NCBI GenBank assembly: GCA_046861615.1
Contig: JBHHUS010000027.1
Coordinates: 1 to 26,706, forward strand
Source of the DNA: CAZNUM01 sp046861615
GTDB lineage: Bacteria > Fidelibacterota > Marinisomatia > Marinisomatales > TCS55
Length of the DNA stretch: 26,706 nt
Direction of reading: 5' to 3'
Positions within the stretch are counted from its first letter, which is position 1; each line of letters opens with the position of its first letter. Of this stretch, positions 23,853 through 26,706 are shown piece by piece. Made by a program: the position numbers and the translations under genes. The notes under the pieces are model-generated. The model was not told the origin of the DNA. It was given only the letters and a program-made list of their open reading frames with translations, and did not search any database.

Positions 23853-26096
23853 ATGCCCACGCTTTCCCTGCCCGAGTTTGAGACCAAGTTTGATCATCAG
23901 TTAAAGCTCATCCGGCGTACGGTCTGGTTGGGGTTGCGATTAAAGGAGCTTGATGCTTTATATCGTATATTAGAGCAGTCCATTCATCCTGAGCAACAGG
24001 TTTCCTACCGTTCGGAACTGGATGCAGTTTTAGCTGATATGATTTCCCGGGCTCCGGCGATGGCGTTTGAGACCCTGGACCCTCGGTTTCTGAATACCAT
24101 CCTTACCCGTTTAGCTTCCACTACTTTTCCCAAACAGCGACAAAAAGTATTTTTCATTCTTATTGAAAGCCTCCTGCGCCTCCGGGCCTACGATCAACTG
24201 TTCGATTTACTTGTAAAACAGGGTTTGCTGACCAACAACCGCGAACAATCAGCATCATTATTCCCTGAGAAGACAGAAGTGGATGAACGACTGTTTAGAA
24301 CTCAGGTCCTGCCACAGGTGGATGATGAAATGAGGCCACATATAGAAACAGCGTTAAATAAGGATATAATTACTACCTCCCGGGAATCGATCTACAGTTT
24401 ATTTGTTGTAACTCAGGGCGAGCATTCGATTGGTCTATTAGGCCGGGTAAAATTGAGTAATCTGGTTCTTTCCAGGAAGTCGATCAGTGACCAGGTAAGA
24501 ATTGTTTCCCACCTGGTGGATGAAGGGGATCCCCTTTCGAACCAGACCCGCCGGGTATGTACGTTTATTAAACGGGAATTTGCGATTCCAAACGATACTT
24601 CTTTGCGGTTGGAATATTCCATTGATCAACGGGCCACTACCTTGGTAGGGAATTCTATTGGGTTAGTATTGACGATGCTGGCAGGCATGGGTCTGCACAT
24701 GCACGGCCATAACCGGTCGTTTAAGTATATGATCTACGATGATGTTGCTGTAACCGGTGCTCTGAATGAAACAGGGAAAGTACTACCAGTCGATAAAGAA
24801 TTATTACGGCCAAAACTGGAAGCGGCCTTTTTCAGTCCGGTGAAGAACGTGGTCTTACCGGCTGAGCAGTTAATCGATGCTCAACAGATGTTGATTAAAC
24901 TAAAGGACCGTTATCCCAATGGTAGTTTAAACCTGATTCCGGTTAAAAGCTACGATGAGCTGTTAGCAAAGCGGGAGGTGATATATCTGCAGCGTAGGCA
25001 GGTGGGGGAGCGGGCCAGGCAGTTTGTTCGGGATCATGCCAATACAGTGACTTTCAGTATTATGGCCTTTGTGCTGCTGCTGATGGTTGGCTTCTGGTTT
25101 GGGATTGTAAAGAATGGGATCCCCGTTTCAGCCACGATTGAAGACGGCCGGTATGTAATCAAAAACAAATTTGGTTTTAAACTGTGGAAGACGGAAGACG
25201 GGGTAAGTACTAAGAAAATTGTTATCGAAGATATTGACGGGGATGAGAAACAGGAAATTTTAGTTGGCTATACCTGTAATTTTAAGAATGTGCCCTCTTC
25301 GTTAGTGGGGAGCCTGGTCTGTTATGATTCTGATGGCAATATTAAATGGCAGGTCAATTCAGGACGGACCATTACCTACGGTGATAACGTTTATCCAAAC
25401 CTGTTCTCAGTAAATTTAATAAAAGTTGTCGATTGTAATTTTGACGGGATAAAGGAAATCATTTGTGTGAGCAGCCATAATTTTTTCCCCAACCGGTTTA
25501 TAACTGTCAGTACCGAAGGAGAAGTTTTAAGTGAATACTGGAACAGTGGTGCTATTATGAATATTGAGGTCGCTGATGTATTACCTGATAATGGAGTTAA
25601 GGAAATTCTGTTCAGCGGAGTTAACAATGAATACCGTCAGGGAATTTTAGGGGTTCTGGATCCTTTTAAAATGGGTGGCGCTTCACCCCAGAGTCAGGGT
25701 TATTACACTAATCGGGATGTTCCTCCGGGGAATGCAATTTACTATTTGAAATTTCCCCAGACCCATTTTGCCCGGTTTTTGGGGAAAAACAGGCGGGATA
25801 TTACCCGCGAGCTAATAATAAAAGATAACAATATTAAACTTTTGCTGTCTGGCCCTTCAACAAAGGAAAATTTGTTAATCGATGTATTTTATTATTTAAA
25901 CACCAAGATGGAAGTATTATTTGTTGACTTGGCCGATGGATATTACAGACTTTTCAACCAGGAATTCCCGGATCGGAAACCTCTGGCTTATAATGACCCG
26001 AAGACGTTTGCCTATTTTCGTTCTATCCAATACTGGGATGGAACTGCCTGGTCTGATTCGGTGACGATTAATCGCCGGTATTTATTACAGCAATAA
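23853..26096 (+). CDS. Membrane-anchored Lon-like (S16) Ser/Lys protease with FG-GAP-like outer domain
   Basis: The 747-residue protein has four parts. An N-terminal helical region of about 180 residues is unrecognised. Residues about 180-375 resemble the Lon proteolytic domain: LVGNSIGLVL places S268 where Lon has its catalytic serine, and TGALNETGKVLPV followed by RPKLEAA places K321 at the catalytic lysine, followed by NVVLP. A hydrophobic helix at about 399-419 (TVTFSIMAFVLLLMVGFWFG) follows basic residues, so the protease side should be cytoplasmic. The C-terminal part has repeats DIDGDEKQEILVG (460-472), DCNFDGIKEII (527-537) and DVLPDNGVKEILFSG, typical of FG-GAP/VCBS calcium-binding propellers. 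No Walker A/B or AAA+ domain is present. GGAGG touches the ATG directly, an unusually short spacing; no in-frame upstream start exists. Confidence 0.8.
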   Translation: MPTLSLPEFETKFDHQLKLIRRTVWLGLRLKELDALYRILEQSIHPEQQVSYRSELDAVLADMISRAPAMAFETLDPRFLNTILTRLASTTFPKQRQKVFFILIESLLRLRAYDQLFDLLVKQGLLTNNREQSASLFPEKTEVDERLFRTQVLPQVDDEMRPHIETALNKDIITTSRESIYSLFVVTQGEHSIGLLGRVKLSNLVLSRKSISDQVRIVSHLVDEGDPLSNQTRRVCTFIKREFAIPNDTSLRLEYSIDQRATTLVGNSIGLVLTMLAGMGLHMHGHNRSFKYMIYDDVAVTGALNETGKVLPVDKELLRPKLEAAFFSPVKNVVLPAEQLIDAQQMLIKLKDRYPNGSLNLIPVKSYDELLAKREVIYLQRRQVGERARQFVRDHANTVTFSIMAFVLLLMVGFWFGIVKNGIPVSATIEDGRYVIKNKFGFKLWKTEDGVSTKKIVIEDIDGDEKQEILVGYTCNFKNVPSSLVGSLVCYDSDGNIKWQVNSGRTITYGDNVYPNLFSVNLIKVVDCNFDGIKEIICVSSHNFFPNRFITVSTEGEVLSEYWNSGAIMNIEVADVLPDNGVKEILFSGVNNEYRQGILGVLDPFKMGGASPQSQGYYTNRDVPPGNAIYYLKFPQTHFARFLGKNRRDITRELIIKDNNIKLLLSGPSTKENLLIDVFYYLNTKMEVLFVDLADGYYRLFNQEFPDRKPLAYNDPKTFAYFRSIQYWDGTAWSDSVTINRRYLLQQ

Positions 26097-26241
26097 TTAT
26101 TATGCTGAGCAGCTCTTCGTAGAAGAGCGTTGTTTAGAAGGAACCCTCACCAGGAGATCTACTGATGTAGATTCCCTCGAAAAGGTTCCTTTGGAACTTC
26201 ATTGTGGGTTTAGGGTGAGAGAGCAGTAAAAGCCTTGAAAA
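26097..26241. other. Hairpin-rich intergenic segment, possible structured RNA
   Basis: Several complementary pairs occur within about 120 bases just after the protease gene: GCTCTTC 26112-26118 with GAAGAGC 26122-26128; ATCTAC 26157-26162 with GTAGAT 26167-26172; AAGGAACC 26138-26145 with GGTTCCTT 26184-26191; GTTCC 26185-26189 with GGAAC 26193-26197; and CTCACC 26146-26151 with GGTGAG 26214-26219. Some are mutually exclusive. No T-run follows the first hairpin, so it is not a clear intrinsic terminator. It matches no RNA family I can name. Confidence 0.35.
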
Positions 26242-26297
26242 GGCGGGATGAATAATTACCGGGTTTAACACTGCAATTTATTTCCACCTTTTCAAGG
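26242..26297. repeat. Direct repeat copy A (about 56 bp)
   Basis: This segment and copy B at 26596-26651 align without gaps at 47 of 56 positions by hand count, including GGCGGG at the left, CTGCAATTTATT in the middle and CCACCTTTTCAAG at the right. In copy A the flanks also form a perfect 11-bp inverted repeat, CCTTGAAAAGG at 26233-26243 and CCTTTTCAAGG at 26287-26297, enclosing 43 bases. It looks like a small non-coding repeat unit, perhaps a miniature mobile element, or a folded RNA. Confidence 0.65.
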
Positions 26298-26595
26298 TAC
26301 AAACTTTTTTCTGAATTTTAAGGGTTTCTTAAGGGTTTTCGAAAGGTCGCCCATCTAATTTTGCCTTTAGTTGTAAGTCGGGAGTCACGGTAGATAATCA
26401 ATTTCTTGAATACTACTGATTCGACAGCCGAAATAATTCATTACCAATAGTACCAACTCATAGGTAGGCGTAAGTAAAGGAAAAATGAGCCAGCATAGCA
26501 CAGACTATTTAAAGGTTGACATTTCTTCTTATCCCTGTCTGGATAATGGCTGGACACGGGTACACAGACGATTCCCAGGATTAAAACCATAAAAG
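26298..26595. other. Intergenic stretch between the two direct repeats
   Basis: I see no convincing gene. A short tandem AAGGGTTT repeat occurs around 26320-26340. A TTGACA at 26516-26521 lacks a properly spaced -10: GATAAT lies 20 bases downstream. A 66-codon minus-strand reading frame at 26441-26641 runs into repeat copy B and has no recognisable product, so it was not called. Confidence 0.4.
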
Positions 26596-26651
26596 GGCGG
26601 GAAGAATGATTATTAGGTTTAATGCTGCAATTTATTCCCACCTTTTCAAGA
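26596..26651. repeat. Direct repeat copy B (about 56 bp)
   Basis: This is the second copy of the element at 26242-26297, in the same orientation and 354 bases downstream. The left arm of the inverted repeat has decayed here (CCATAAAAGGG instead of CCTTGAAAAGG), while the right arm is intact except for its last base. The 298 bases between the copies carry no gene that I can support. Further copies elsewhere in the genome would be expected if it is a repeat family. Confidence 0.62.
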
Positions 26652-26706
26652 TAAATAAAAAAATTTCATCTTTTTTTCCGCAGGCACTGTAGTTGGCAGT
26701 ATTGTA

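Noticed and set aside
26112..26128. Hairpin GCTCTTC/GAAGAGC as an intrinsic terminator of the protease unit
   Set aside because: The stem is only 7 bp and no run of T follows it.
26516..26547. TTGACA and GATAAT as a promoter pair
   Set aside because: The spacing is 20 bases, too long for a normal sigma70 promoter, and no gene follows within the window.
26441..26641. Minus-strand reading frame of 66 codons
   Set aside because: It overlaps repeat copy B, has no recognisable domain or convincing ribosome binding site, and is of a length expected by chance.
1..26706. CRISPR array, insertion sequence, integrase, tRNA or rRNA
   Set aside because: No regularly spaced repeats, transposase motifs, cloverleaf-like segments or rRNA signatures were seen on either strand; the only clear repeat is the two-copy element near the end.

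Overview
The window reads as bacterial chromosomal DNA from an organism that degrades aromatic compounds without oxygen. Almost everything lies on the + strand. Coding density is high, Shine-Dalgarno-like sites are present, and many genes overlap by 1-4 bases, which indicates long co-transcribed units. GC content looks moderate by eye. I saw no rRNA, tRNA, CRISPR array or transposase. The taxon cannot be fixed from the sequence alone; ATP-dependent (class I) benzoyl-CoA reductase is known from facultative anaerobes such as Thauera, Azoarcus and Rhodopseudomonas and from the archaeon Ferroglobus.

Region 1 (1-740): a promoter with a 20-bp dyad in its -35/-10 spacer, then a MarR-family regulator that probably controls the cluster. 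Region 2 (727-5450): the four subunits of class I benzoyl-CoA reductase in the order C-B-A-D, the same order as the Thauera bcr and Rhodopseudomonas bad genes. Region 3 (5447-10122): a less familiar set, consisting of an AMP-forming acyl-CoA ligase of long-chain type, a single HgdB/BcrB-like iron-sulfur subunit, a ketopantoate-reductase-like dehydrogenase and a second BadF/HgdC-type activating ATPase. Together these look like a second, reduced ATP-driven reductase or dehydratase module. Region 4 (10143-18276): thiolase, 6-hydroxycyclohexene-carbonyl-CoA dehydrogenase, 6-oxocyclohexene-carbonyl-CoA hydrolase (BamA/Oah), cyclohexadiene-carbonyl-CoA hydratase, a hydroxyacyl-CoA dehydrogenase/enoyl-CoA hydratase fusion, an SDR dehydrogenase and a second thiolase. 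Region 5 (18276-21963): the three subunits of 4-hydroxybenzoyl-CoA reductase, whose beta subunit carries the extra four-cysteine [4Fe-4S] insert.

Read together, 4-hydroxybenzoyl-CoA is dehydroxylated to benzoyl-CoA, dearomatised to the 1,5-diene, hydrated, oxidised and hydrolytically opened to 3-hydroxypimelyl-CoA, then taken by beta-oxidation to glutaryl-CoA plus acetyl-CoA. The fusion enzyme and second thiolase could also carry crotonyl-CoA to acetyl-CoA. Not found here: a ferredoxin, a ferredoxin-reducing oxidoreductase, glutaryl-CoA dehydrogenase, a transporter and a classical benzoate-CoA ligase.

Region 6 (22134-26096) is a separate three-gene unit: two proteins I do not recognise, followed by a 747-residue protein with a Lon-type Ser/Lys protease domain lacking the AAA+ motor, one transmembrane helix and an FG-GAP-like repeat domain expected outside the membrane. 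Region 7 (26097-26706) has no convincing gene but holds several hairpins and a two-copy direct repeat of about 56 bp (47 of 56 positions identical by hand count).
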